Shown one piece after another: positions 22,672 to 30,534 of a stretch of 44,672 nt of DNA (position 1 is its first letter; each line of letters begins with the position of its first letter). The stretch spans positions 1 to 44,672 of the forward strand of contig CANTYJ010000033.1 in assembly GCA_947854175.1 (NCBI GenBank). The letters are read 5' to 3'. The notes beneath the pieces were generated by a model that worked only from the letters and a program-made list of their open reading frames with translations, ran no database searches and had not been told where the DNA came from. The translations under genes were made by a program, and so were the position numbers. This DNA comes from an uncultured Turicimonas sp. (GTDB taxonomy: Bacteria > Pseudomonadota > Gammaproteobacteria > Burkholderiales > Burkholderiaceae_F).

Positions 22672-24663
22672 TTATTTTATATGTTTTGCAACGATTTCTG
22701 CAATATCTGAGACTGAAATTTCAGATAGTGAATTATCCTGAGATTTTGCAGAGTCAAACATGGACAGACAGAATGGGCAGGAGGTGGCAACATTATGTTC
22801 TCCTGTATCGTTGACAATAGCTTTGAGACGGATAACATTCAAGCGTTCGCCTTTATCATTGTCTGTCCAGAATTGACCGCCACCACCGCCGCAGCAAGTA
22901 GTATTGCAACCCCATTCTTTCGGATTGACATATTCCATGTCTTTGAGTTTATCGATAATCAAACGGGGTGCATTGACAATATTGTTGTAGCGGGCTAAAT
23001 AACAGGCATCATGAATAGCCACTCTCATCGGTTCATCGATAGTAAGCGGTAGTCTGCCTGCATCTAACTGTTCGGCAATAAAGCGTACATGGGAAATAAC
23101 ATTGAAGTTTCCGCCTTCGAAATCCGGATAGTCATTGGCCAGAGTGTTAAAACAATGAGGGCAGTGAGCGACGATTCTACTAAAGGTGTATTTACGCAGA
23201 TTTTCAATATTCATTTGAGTTTGACACTCAAACAAGTATTCTTCACCGACGCGACGGGCAAACTCTGCGTTGCAGGACTCTTCTTTCATGACAGCAAAAC
23301 TCAAACCGCTGGCACGAAGAATCTTGATCATGGCTCTGGCAATCTTTTGATTGCGTTTGTCATAAGAGGAAGAACAGCCGACCCAGTAAAGAATGTCATA
23401 ATGCTCTCCTTCCTTCGCAAACGGAACATCAAGATCTTTGGCCCATTTGAAGCGTTCATCCGGATCCAAACCCCATGGATTGCCGACACTGGAAATATTC
23501 TGGAGCGTCTTTGCCACTCCGGGAGCAAACGTACCTTCTTCCATGGCAAGAGAACGTCTCATCTGAACAATAGTGTTTACAATTTCAATTCTTGAAGGAC
23601 ATTGTTCTACACAAGCTCCGCAAGTCGTGCAGGCAAGCAGAGATTCCTTTGAGACTGTTTTGCCGACAAGATTCTCATCGATTTCTTTGTAGTCTCCGTT
23701 CATTGTCTTTTTAAGAGACAGAATAATTTCTCTGGGATCCAGTGGGCCTCCGGCACGGTTAACCGGACAGACGGCTGTACAACGTCCGCATTCTGTACAA
23801 GCATCAAAATTTAGTCTGTCATGCCAGTTAAATTGAATGAATTTGGAAACTCCGAAGCTTTCTTGTTCTTCAATTTCGTCAATTCTTTCCAAGTTTCCTC
23901 TGGGTTTAGTCTTTTGCCAGTAAATGCTGGTAGGAGACTTGTACATATGAGCGAAGTAGGTAAAAGGAATCATTGCTACAAAAATTAAGGCAATGATGCC
24001 GTGGAAAATCCATAAAGCAAAGTGCTGAGCTTCAAGTTGCTCACGGCTCATCCCGGAGTAGAAAACTTGAGCGATAAAATTCCCGACAGGAGAGTAGGCA
24101 GCATATTCCGGTTTTTCTGCAGCGAGTCTTAAGGCCTCAACAATAAATCCGGTAACGATAATTAAGGCCAACGAACCAAGGATTAAAAGGAAACGGATGG
24201 ACTTCTCGTATTGTTTTCCTTCTTTGATAAAACGCCGGTAAAAAGCCATTCCAAGGCCAATCAGACAGATGAGTCCGGCCATGTCCAGAATAAACTTGTA
24301 GAGGTAATAAACGCCGCCGGCTAAGAACTGTTTACCAAAAATCAGTTTGCTGATGTCCCAGTCAAGAACCGCAGTAACAGTTCCAAAAAACAAGAAGACG
24401 AATCCCCAGAAAATCCAAAAGTGCAGCCAGCTACCTAAAGGTTTACGGGTGATTCTTTTTTGCCTTAAACCTTCTTTGCAGAAAAAGCCCCACCTACGTT
24501 TGGGTTCGGGATCCATTGCAAATGGTTTGCCGGCTCTCCAAAGCAGGTAAGATTTATAAATGCCGATTCCACAGATGACAACGGCAATGAGTCCTAATAC
24601 ATAAATTCCAATAATTGCCCACAGAGGCACATTCCAGAATCCCGGTCGGGTTACGATATCCAT
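22672..24663 (-). CDS. Membrane-bound Fe-S oxidoreductase, ETF:menaquinone-oxidoreductase (EMO)-like
   Basis: A 663-residue protein. About five transmembrane helices occupy residues 12-245 (NarI/cytochrome b-like domain with several His). A ferredoxin domain follows with CTECGRCTAVCP and CTTCGACVEQCP. Two CCG (heterodisulfide-reductase D-type) motifs come last, the first around CNAEF...CPHCFNTL and the second CNTTCCGGGGGQFW. This NarI/4Fe-4S/CCG order matches the DUF224-type proteins thought to pass electrons from reduced electron-transfer flavoprotein to menaquinone. No etfAB genes are next to it; it sits at the end of a housekeeping operon ten bases after thpR. Partner assignment is therefore inference; hydrogenase- or heterodisulfide-related partners remain possible. 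Confidence 0.75.
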   Translation of the reverse strand: MDIVTRPGFWNVPLWAIIGIYVLGLIAVVICGIGIYKSYLLWRAGKPFAMDPEPKRRWGFFCKEGLRQKRITRKPLGSWLHFWIFWGFVFLFFGTVTAVLDWDISKLIFGKQFLAGGVYYLYKFILDMAGLICLIGLGMAFYRRFIKEGKQYEKSIRFLLILGSLALIIVTGFIVEALRLAAEKPEYAAYSPVGNFIAQVFYSGMSREQLEAQHFALWIFHGIIALIFVAMIPFTYFAHMYKSPTSIYWQKTKPRGNLERIDEIEEQESFGVSKFIQFNWHDRLNFDACTECGRCTAVCPVNRAGGPLDPREIILSLKKTMNGDYKEIDENLVGKTVSKESLLACTTCGACVEQCPSRIEIVNTIVQMRRSLAMEEGTFAPGVAKTLQNISSVGNPWGLDPDERFKWAKDLDVPFAKEGEHYDILYWVGCSSSYDKRNQKIARAMIKILRASGLSFAVMKEESCNAEFARRVGEEYLFECQTQMNIENLRKYTFSRIVAHCPHCFNTLANDYPDFEGGNFNVISHVRFIAEQLDAGRLPLTIDEPMRVAIHDACYLARYNNIVNAPRLIIDKLKDMEYVNPKEWGCNTTCCGGGGGQFWTDNDKGERLNVIRLKAIVNDTGEHNVATSCPFCLSMFDSAKSQDNSLSEISVSDIAEIVAKHIK

Positions 24664-24673
24664 AGTTCTTTGG

Positions 24674-25189
24674 TTAAAGTTTTATATAGGTAAGCCTATT
24701 ATCGATCTTAATGCCTGATTGAAATAATTCAGGTTTAAAAATTTTCATAGTAATCGGGGCAGGCAATTTAATTTCCTCAGACAAAACAGCTTTTCTGGCT
24801 AAAGAAATATGAGGCCTTAACGGTTTCTCATCAAAACTAAAACCGTGTTGCTTTAATTTTCTCCGGACGATATCTCCCAGGGCCTGAATTGTTGAATTTC
24901 TCGGCCCGCAGGCATAAATAATTTTATGGGTGGAAAAAGACCTAAGGACATCAATATCCCAAGGTCCGGTATCTTCAAAAATCTTTTGGGGAAGAAGACT
25001 TTTAATAAACTCAACATCCTCTTCCCTGGTCTGTCCGATATAAGCCAGAGTTATGTGGTAATTAAAGGGCGCAATAAGTTTTGCTTTGGGTTGAAGACGA
25101 AGAATTTCTTCCCCGAATTCAGAAAGCCTGTCCCTGACTTCATCAGGGCAGGGAATTGCCACAAACGTTCTGATGAAAGCCATTGTCAT
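24674..25189 (-). CDS. thpR: RNA 2',3'-cyclic phosphodiesterase (2H family, ThpR)
   Basis: A protein of 171 residues from ATG at 25189, which overlaps the pyrD stop as ATGA; an upstream in-frame ATG at 25210 lies inside pyrD and is less likely. Two H-x-T/S motifs of the 2H phosphoesterase fold are present, HITLAYIG and HISLAR, spaced about 85 residues apart as in LigT/ThpR. The family hydrolyses 2',3'-cyclic phosphates at RNA ends. FIRTFVAIPCPDEVRDRL is the usual N-terminus. Confidence 0.87.
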   Translation of the reverse strand: MTMAFIRTFVAIPCPDEVRDRLSEFGEEILRLQPKAKLIAPFNYHITLAYIGQTREEDVEFIKSLLPQKIFEDTGPWDIDVLRSFSTHKIIYACGPRNSTIQALGDIVRRKLKQHGFSFDEKPLRPHISLARKAVLSEEIKLPAPITMKIFKPELFQSGIKIDNRLTYIKL

Positions 25190-26244
25190 TTGTTGTGTGC
25201 TGAACGCCATTGAGCAATGGCTTGTACACAGTCTGCTACCAACTCGGGGCCTTCAAAGATAAAGCCGGTGTAGAGTTGCACAATGGAGGCTCCGGCTTCC
25301 ATTTTTTCGACTGCATCCTGAGGTTTCATGACACCTCCGCTGGCAATAATCGGTAGCGTTCCCTGAAGATGTTCAGAAGCAAGACGTGTAACAGCAGTCG
25401 AACGTTCAAACACAGGGAGACCTGATAAGCCGCCCGGCTCTTTAGCAAGAGGATTGTCACGGATAGCCTCTCTGGAAATGGTTGTATTGGTGCAAATGAC
25501 TGCATCCATGCCGTTTTTCACAATGACATCCAGAGCTGTTTTAATTCCGTCATCCGTGAGATCCGGGGCTAATTTGACAGCGATCGGAACATAATGGTCT
25601 TTGTTGGCTTCCTGCAGTTCTTTTCTCTTTTGGGATATGGCTGCCAATAACTTGTCCAATTCTGCTTCTGCCTGTAGATCACGAAGATTCGGTGTATTAG
25701 GAGAAGAAATGTTGATGGCTAAATAATCACCGGACATGTATAACCGGTCCATACATTTCATATAGTCATCAATCGCTACATCATTGGGTGTTACTTTATT
25801 TTTGCCGATGTTGACACCAAGAATTCCTCCGCGGTTACGGAATGCTCTGGCGCTTTGAAGATTCTTAGCAACCTGAATAGCGCCGACGTTATTAAAACCC
25901 ATACGGTTAATAATTGCACCGTCTTCAACCAAACGGAAACATCTCGGTTTTGGATTTCCAGGCTGTCCTTTGGGTGTAACAGTTCCAATCTCTACGCTAC
26001 CGAAACCCAGAGCACCGAAAGCAGTGACGTGTTCTCCGTCTTTATCCATACCGGCAGCCAATCCGACACAGTTTGGAAAACGAAGCCCCATGATCTCAAT
26101 GGGATTTTCAGGAACCGGTCTGGTGATGAATTTATGTAAACCTAATTGAGTGACCCAGTCCAAATTATCCATCACAATGTGATGGGCCTGTTCAGGTGTA
26201 AATCTAAATAAAACGGTTTTTGCCAGCTTGTATAAAGAATTCAT
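25186..26244 (-). CDS. pyrD: Dihydroorotate dehydrogenase (quinone), class 2
   Basis: A 352-residue enzyme that oxidises dihydroorotate to orotate and passes electrons to the quinone pool, the fourth step of pyrimidine synthesis. It has the class 2 N-terminal membrane-associated helices (MNSLYKLAKTVLFRFTPEQAHH), then the FMN barrel with PNCVGLAAGMDKDGE, the catalytic-Ser loop NISSPNTPNLRDLQ, KLAPDLTDDG and the phosphate-binding end SGGVMKPQDAVEKMEAGAS...QLYTGFIFEGP. It lies 23 bases after bpt and overlaps thpR. Confidence 0.97.
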   Translation of the reverse strand: MNSLYKLAKTVLFRFTPEQAHHIVMDNLDWVTQLGLHKFITRPVPENPIEIMGLRFPNCVGLAAGMDKDGEHVTAFGALGFGSVEIGTVTPKGQPGNPKPRCFRLVEDGAIINRMGFNNVGAIQVAKNLQSARAFRNRGGILGVNIGKNKVTPNDVAIDDYMKCMDRLYMSGDYLAINISSPNTPNLRDLQAEAELDKLLAAISQKRKELQEANKDHYVPIAVKLAPDLTDDGIKTALDVIVKNGMDAVICTNTTISREAIRDNPLAKEPGGLSGLPVFERSTAVTRLASEHLQGTLPIIASGGVMKPQDAVEKMEAGASIVQLYTGFIFEGPELVADCVQAIAQWRSAHNK

Positions 26245-26267
26245 AATGGGCTGCCTTGTTTATAAAT

Positions 26268-27011
26268 TTAATAGTTTCTCCAGTTCTCATCGACGTACTT
26301 TTGCAGCGGCTGAAAGCGCTGCTTGTAAGTCATATTTGGAACATCTTCAATGTAATAGCCTAAGTATAAATAGGGAAGTGCTCGTTTTTTAGTTTCTTCA
26401 ATTTGTCTCAGAATTGAAAGGGTTCCGGGAGAGCGCTCCATTTCATCCGGATCATAAAATGTATACACAGACGATAATCCGTCTTTAAATATATCCGTGA
26501 TTGCGACCATGATGAGTTTGTTGTTGGCATCACGGTATTCAAAAAATTGGGTTTGACCGGCAGTATCCAGATAATAAATTTTATATTCCTGTTCATTTGT
26601 GCAGGATTCATAACTACCGTGTCTGACTCTCAGATACTTTCTTAGTAACTCATAATGCTCTCTCACGAACTCGGGTTCCAACAGCTTCATACGAAGGTCA
26701 CTGTTTTTTCTGAGACACCGCTTCATTGTTCTGTCAGCAACAAAATCATTCACAGAGACTCTGACTGAGACACATTGTTTGCAGTCAGGGCAATGAGGCC
26801 TGTATAAGTGCTTTCCGCTTCTTCTAAAGCCGAAACCCGACAGCAGTGTTGCACAGTGTTTGCCGATTCTTGTTCCTTTTGGCGGTATAGCAATTAATAA
26901 ATTTTGAATCCGATCCGAATGGTAGCTACACTGACTTTCACCGGTTGAGGCCAGCCATTCAGGTGCTAAGCACTCGGGAAAGTCATCCTCATGAATTCCG
27001 TTATTGGTCAC
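26268..27011 (-). CDS. bpt: Aspartate/glutamate leucyltransferase (Bpt)
   Basis: A 247-residue N-end-rule transferase that adds Leu from Leu-tRNA to proteins with N-terminal Asp or Glu. Family features are the Cys pair region YRPHCPDCKQCVSVRVSVNDF and SSVYTFYDPDE...LPYLYLGYYIEDVPNMTYKQRFQPLQ, typical of bacterial Ate/Bpt proteins. The start is GTG at 27011, overlapping the aat stop by 11 bases. Pairing with aat is a well-known arrangement in proteobacteria. Confidence 0.95.
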   Translation of the reverse strand: MTNNGIHEDDFPECLAPEWLASTGESQCSYHSDRIQNLLIAIPPKGTRIGKHCATLLSGFGFRRSGKHLYRPHCPDCKQCVSVRVSVNDFVADRTMKRCLRKNSDLRMKLLEPEFVREHYELLRKYLRVRHGSYESCTNEQEYKIYYLDTAGQTQFFEYRDANNKLIMVAITDIFKDGLSSVYTFYDPDEMERSPGTLSILRQIEETKKRALPYLYLGYYIEDVPNMTYKQRFQPLQKYVDENWRNY

Positions 27012-27768
27012 AAAATACTCCGAGAAGTTCGTTTAGCTCTTTGTTCCGGTATTTCTGCCAGTAAACAGGAGGCAATGGGCAATATTCATCGAGATGATGT
27101 TTGAATGCTTCAAGCGAGACCGGAGACGCGCCAAGACTTTTCAAGTGTTGAGTTTCCTGTTGACAGTCAATCCAGGGAATATCTTCCTGACGGCAAATAG
27201 CCACTAAGGTTGCCAGTGCAATTTTTGACAAATCGCTAAAGTGGGTGAACATGGATTCACCATAGAACATTCGCCCGAGACTTACCCCATAGAGGCCGCC
27301 GGCTAATGTATCGTTCAGGAAAACTTCAACCGAATGGACCATATCTTGTTTAGCCAATTGAACGTAAGCTTGAATCATCTCTTCGGTAATCCAGGTTCCT
27401 GGTTCTTCTTCGGACCTGGGCAGCGAGCAGTTCCTAATAACATCTTCCGTGCAGGAATCCAAACGAATGGATAAGCGTTTATCTCCATATAGATATTGAA
27501 ACGCCTTTTTTAGACGTTTCTTTAAGGCGTGATGAACCTTAAAATTTTTTGTCTCAAGAACCATTCTGGGACTTGTCATCCACCAGAACACCGGTTGCCC
27601 TTCTTCATACCAGGGAAAAATTCCCTGGCTATAGGCAATCGGTAAACGTTCGGGATCAACATGACGTGTCACGCAAACAATTTCATCAGGCAAACCGAAT
27701 CCTAACGGGACCTCAGGAAAAGGCTCTCCGTCCTCAAAGGTAAATAAATTAACTTGGTCAAATTTCAT
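27001..27768 (-). CDS. aat: Leucyl/phenylalanyl-tRNA--protein transferase
   Basis: A 255-residue enzyme that attaches Leu or Phe to N-terminal Arg or Lys, marking proteins for ClpAP. Diagnostic segments are YSQGIFPWYEEGQPVFWWMTSPRMVL, GTWITEEMIQAYVQLAKQDMVHSVEV, GGLYGVSLGRMFYGESMF and WIDCQQETQHLKSLGA. It overlaps bpt at its 3' end and starts two bases after the Nudix gene. Confidence 0.97.
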   Translation of the reverse strand: MKFDQVNLFTFEDGEPFPEVPLGFGLPDEIVCVTRHVDPERLPIAYSQGIFPWYEEGQPVFWWMTSPRMVLETKNFKVHHALKKRLKKAFQYLYGDKRLSIRLDSCTEDVIRNCSLPRSEEEPGTWITEEMIQAYVQLAKQDMVHSVEVFLNDTLAGGLYGVSLGRMFYGESMFTHFSDLSKIALATLVAICRQEDIPWIDCQQETQHLKSLGASPVSLEAFKHHLDEYCPLPPVYWQKYRNKELNELLGVFCDQ

Positions 27769-27770
27769 GG

Positions 27771-28331
27771 CTACTCTTTTCCGGGCTTTTCTTTAATTTC
27801 GTAATGAAACTGTTCTATGCCTTGTTTTCTATCAGCAAAATAAAGTCTTAAAGCCCGCTTAACCGAGTTAAAAGCAATCTTCTCCCACGGAATTTCGTCT
27901 TCGCTAAAAAAATTTTGTCGCAACGTCTCAGGTCCCGGTTTACAGTCCGGATTGACAACTTCTCCCGTGAAATAAACATGAGTACCGCTGGCAAAAGGTA
28001 CATCCAGAAGCATTAAAGGACGGACATCGGTCAACTGGGCACCGGCTTCTTCAATTGTTTCACGAAGAGCTCCTTCCAGAGTACTTTCTTGCATTTCCTG
28101 ATGGCCCGCAGGCAGGTTCCAGTAAAACTTTCTGGGTTCAATGGCCCGCTGACAAAGAAGAACTTTTCCCTGATAAGTCGGCACTGTACCGACAATGTTA
28201 TGAGGATTGCGGTAATGGATATGACCGCAATTCGTACAAACATCCCTAACGCGGTTTTCTCCATCCGGAACCTTTTTTTCAAGAGGGCCGCCACATTTCG
28301 CACAGAAATTAAGTTCTTCTTCATCCGACAT
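27771..28331 (-). CDS. Nudix hydrolase with N-terminal zinc ribbon
   Basis: A 186-residue protein. Residues 9-38 form a zinc ribbon (CAKCGGPL...CTNCGHIHY) like that of NudC/YjhB-type Nudix proteins. The Nudix box GHQEMQESTLEGALRETIEEAG fits GX5EX7REUXEEXG. Likely substrates are nucleoside diphosphate-linked compounds such as ADP-ribose or NADH; the substrate cannot be told. GAGGA overlaps the preceding stop, and genes on both sides are two bases away, so it is translationally coupled within the operon. Confidence 0.92.
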   Translation of the reverse strand: MSDEEELNFCAKCGGPLEKKVPDGENRVRDVCTNCGHIHYRNPHNIVGTVPTYQGKVLLCQRAIEPRKFYWNLPAGHQEMQESTLEGALRETIEEAGAQLTDVRPLMLLDVPFASGTHVYFTGEVVNPDCKPGPETLRQNFFSEDEIPWEKIAFNSVKRALRLYFADRKQGIEQFHYEIKEKPGKE

Positions 28332-28333
28332 TA

Positions 28334-30133
28334 TTATTCCTCAATAGCAACGGGGTTCTTTCTAAACAGCAGATCAATAACCTCATAAAGGTTTCTAGCT
28401 AAAGTTCTGGAAAGAGCATTATCGTTCATGATAGAGGTTGCAACAGAATCCGAAATGTAATGATTTCTAATAAGTGTGTCCAAGGAGGTCGAAGAGACGG
28501 CATCAAATTTTTCGCTATTAGCCAGAATCTCTTTCATGATGTTATCGATCTCCTCGATCGTTGTTGCTTGGGAAACAGAATAAACCTGTCTTAATAAACG
28601 CAGAAGATTGCGTCTCATGTGGGAGTATTCTGCACGGATATAGCCGTTATTGGAAAATCCGAATTTATTAATATTGGTTTGCAGCTGGCTCGCTTCTTTT
28701 ACAGCCTGAGCAATGTAAAGGTTCGCCCGGCGGATGTCCATAAAAATAGTGTTTTTCTCGGCCGTTGAAGCTTCGTAACCGGCTCTGACCGCAAATTCCA
28801 CAATAGTGGAATACAACACCTTAAATTCTCGCTGGTAGGCATCCTCAAAATTAAACTCTGTCGGTTTATTTCTGGAAGAGACAACCGATTTAATGTCATC
28901 TTCTGAGGCAATATCTTCTTCTTTTAGACTAACGACACGGGCAATCATAGATAGGGCCTTTTGAAGAAGACGGACACTTTCAAGCGTCAGAGAAGTCAAT
29001 GCACTGTCACTAAACTGAAGAACTTCATCACTTAAGAACAAAGGCTTGGCTTCCTGATTGTCTTTTTCCTTTTCTCGGACATATTTATTGAGGAATTTCT
29101 GCATCTGGGGAATAAACGGATACAGCACTACTACACCGATGACGTTAAACAAGGTCGTGAACATGGCCAGCTTAAGCACATAATCGTCTTCGGCAATTCC
29201 AACCCAGGCGCTCAGATAATCTACCGCTATCAAATAGAGCTTGAAAAAAACGATGGCCATCAACGCGGCAAAACAGTTAAAAAATACATGGGTCACGGTA
29301 ATTTTTTTCCCCTCAATGTTTGAATTAAGAGAACCGATAACCGCCATGATGGTTGAGCCGACATTAGCACCGATAGCCACCCCGATAGCGTTTTCATAAG
29401 AAACCTGACCGACCGCCAGGGCAGCTAATGCAAGAGTCAGAGTCGCGTGAGAAGACTGTGTAATGACTGTGACGCCAAAACCTATGAGACAGTAGAGTAG
29501 GAGGCCGAGAAAGCCGTCCATCTGAAATTGGGAGATATCAAAGGTATCTTTGAAGTTCTCAAAGCCTTCTTTCATATAAGAAATGCCCAGGAAGAGAAGA
29601 CCTAATGAGAGGAGGAATAAACCGGCTCCTTTGACTTTTTTGTTTTTGCTGATAAAAAAGACCATTCCAAAAATTAGCAACGGCATGGCATATAGAGAAA
29701 TTTTCGTCTTCAGACCGAAGTATCCGACCAGCCATGCTGAACCCGCTGTCGACAAGTTAATGCCGTAAACCATCGCTATACCGGATTGCAGGGCCATTAA
29801 GCCAGCACTCAAAAATGATATGGCTATAACCGTTGCTAAGCCGCTCGACTGTACAAGGGAGCTGACAGTAAAGCCGAATAAAAAAGACTTGTAGTTGGTA
29901 TTGGCTACTTTTTCAAGAAAGACGTCTAAAACCCCGCCGGAAAGAACTTTAAAGCTTTCCTGCAAGAGCATCATGGCAAAAAGAAATAGACAGACGCCTG
30001 AACACAAAGTCAGAAGACTGACATTGTTAATCAGAACAATTAAGGCTCCGAAGCAGACAAAAAAGCCGAACAGCGGTTTTCCGTAGTTCAGAAATTTTTT
30101 ATTCAGTTGTTTATTTAATGCGATAAAAGACAT
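28334..30133 (-). CDS. Na/Pi cotransporter family protein with C-terminal PhoU-like domain
   Basis: A 599-residue protein from ATG at 30133; an in-frame TTG at 30172 would add 13 residues but has no ribosome-binding site. Residues 15-340 contain the duplicated PNaS membrane repeats with the QSS motifs (VSSLVQSSGLATV and VTVITQSSHATLTL) that mark NptA/YjbB-type Na+-phosphate carriers. The remaining part (about 370-590) is helical and PhoU-like. In relatives this family handles phosphate uptake or efflux. It heads a seven-gene minus-strand run with aat, bpt, pyrD and thpR. Confidence 0.88.
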   Translation of the reverse strand: MSFIALNKQLNKKFLNYGKPLFGFFVCFGALIVLINNVSLLTLCSGVCLFLFAMMLLQESFKVLSGGVLDVFLEKVANTNYKSFLFGFTVSSLVQSSGLATVIAISFLSAGLMALQSGIAMVYGINLSTAGSAWLVGYFGLKTKISLYAMPLLIFGMVFFISKNKKVKGAGLFLLSLGLLFLGISYMKEGFENFKDTFDISQFQMDGFLGLLLYCLIGFGVTVITQSSHATLTLALAALAVGQVSYENAIGVAIGANVGSTIMAVIGSLNSNIEGKKITVTHVFFNCFAALMAIVFFKLYLIAVDYLSAWVGIAEDDYVLKLAMFTTLFNVIGVVVLYPFIPQMQKFLNKYVREKEKDNQEAKPLFLSDEVLQFSDSALTSLTLESVRLLQKALSMIARVVSLKEEDIASEDDIKSVVSSRNKPTEFNFEDAYQREFKVLYSTIVEFAVRAGYEASTAEKNTIFMDIRRANLYIAQAVKEASQLQTNINKFGFSNNGYIRAEYSHMRRNLLRLLRQVYSVSQATTIEEIDNIMKEILANSEKFDAVSSTSLDTLIRNHYISDSVATSIMNDNALSRTLARNLYEVIDLLFRKNPVAIEE

Positions 30134-30279
30134 TGAGACCCGTTGCAATATGTTTTGGTTATTTTCAAGCAAGCGGGAAATTATATGGTACGAACGATTA
30201 AAAGACGCTTATCCAATTAATTTAATGGAAAATTACAGCGATTAATGGGTAAAAATACTAGGAAAAAGAAAGAAAAAAT

Positions 30280-30356
<77 letters not shown>

Positions 30357-30393
30357 ACTAATGTTGTTTTGCGTTCTTCACAAGACGGGATGA

Positions 30394-30422
30394 ATATTAG
30401 CAGTAATTTTTGGGGCTTGCAA
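30394..30422 (-). promoter_or_regulatory. Sigma-70 promoter of the initiator tRNA
   Basis: On the minus strand TTGCAA (30422 to 30417), a 17-base spacer and TAATAT (30399 to 30394) lie 38 bases upstream of the mature tRNA 5' end. Good match to consensus in the expected place. Confidence 0.65.
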
Positions 30423-30534
30423 GTCAGTAAACAAAAAATTATAAGGCATTATTCATCTTTCAAGGGGGTTTTGTTGTTGTAACTACACAAATTTACTTAA
30501 AAAATCAAAATGGGATCTGAAAAATAATTTTTTT

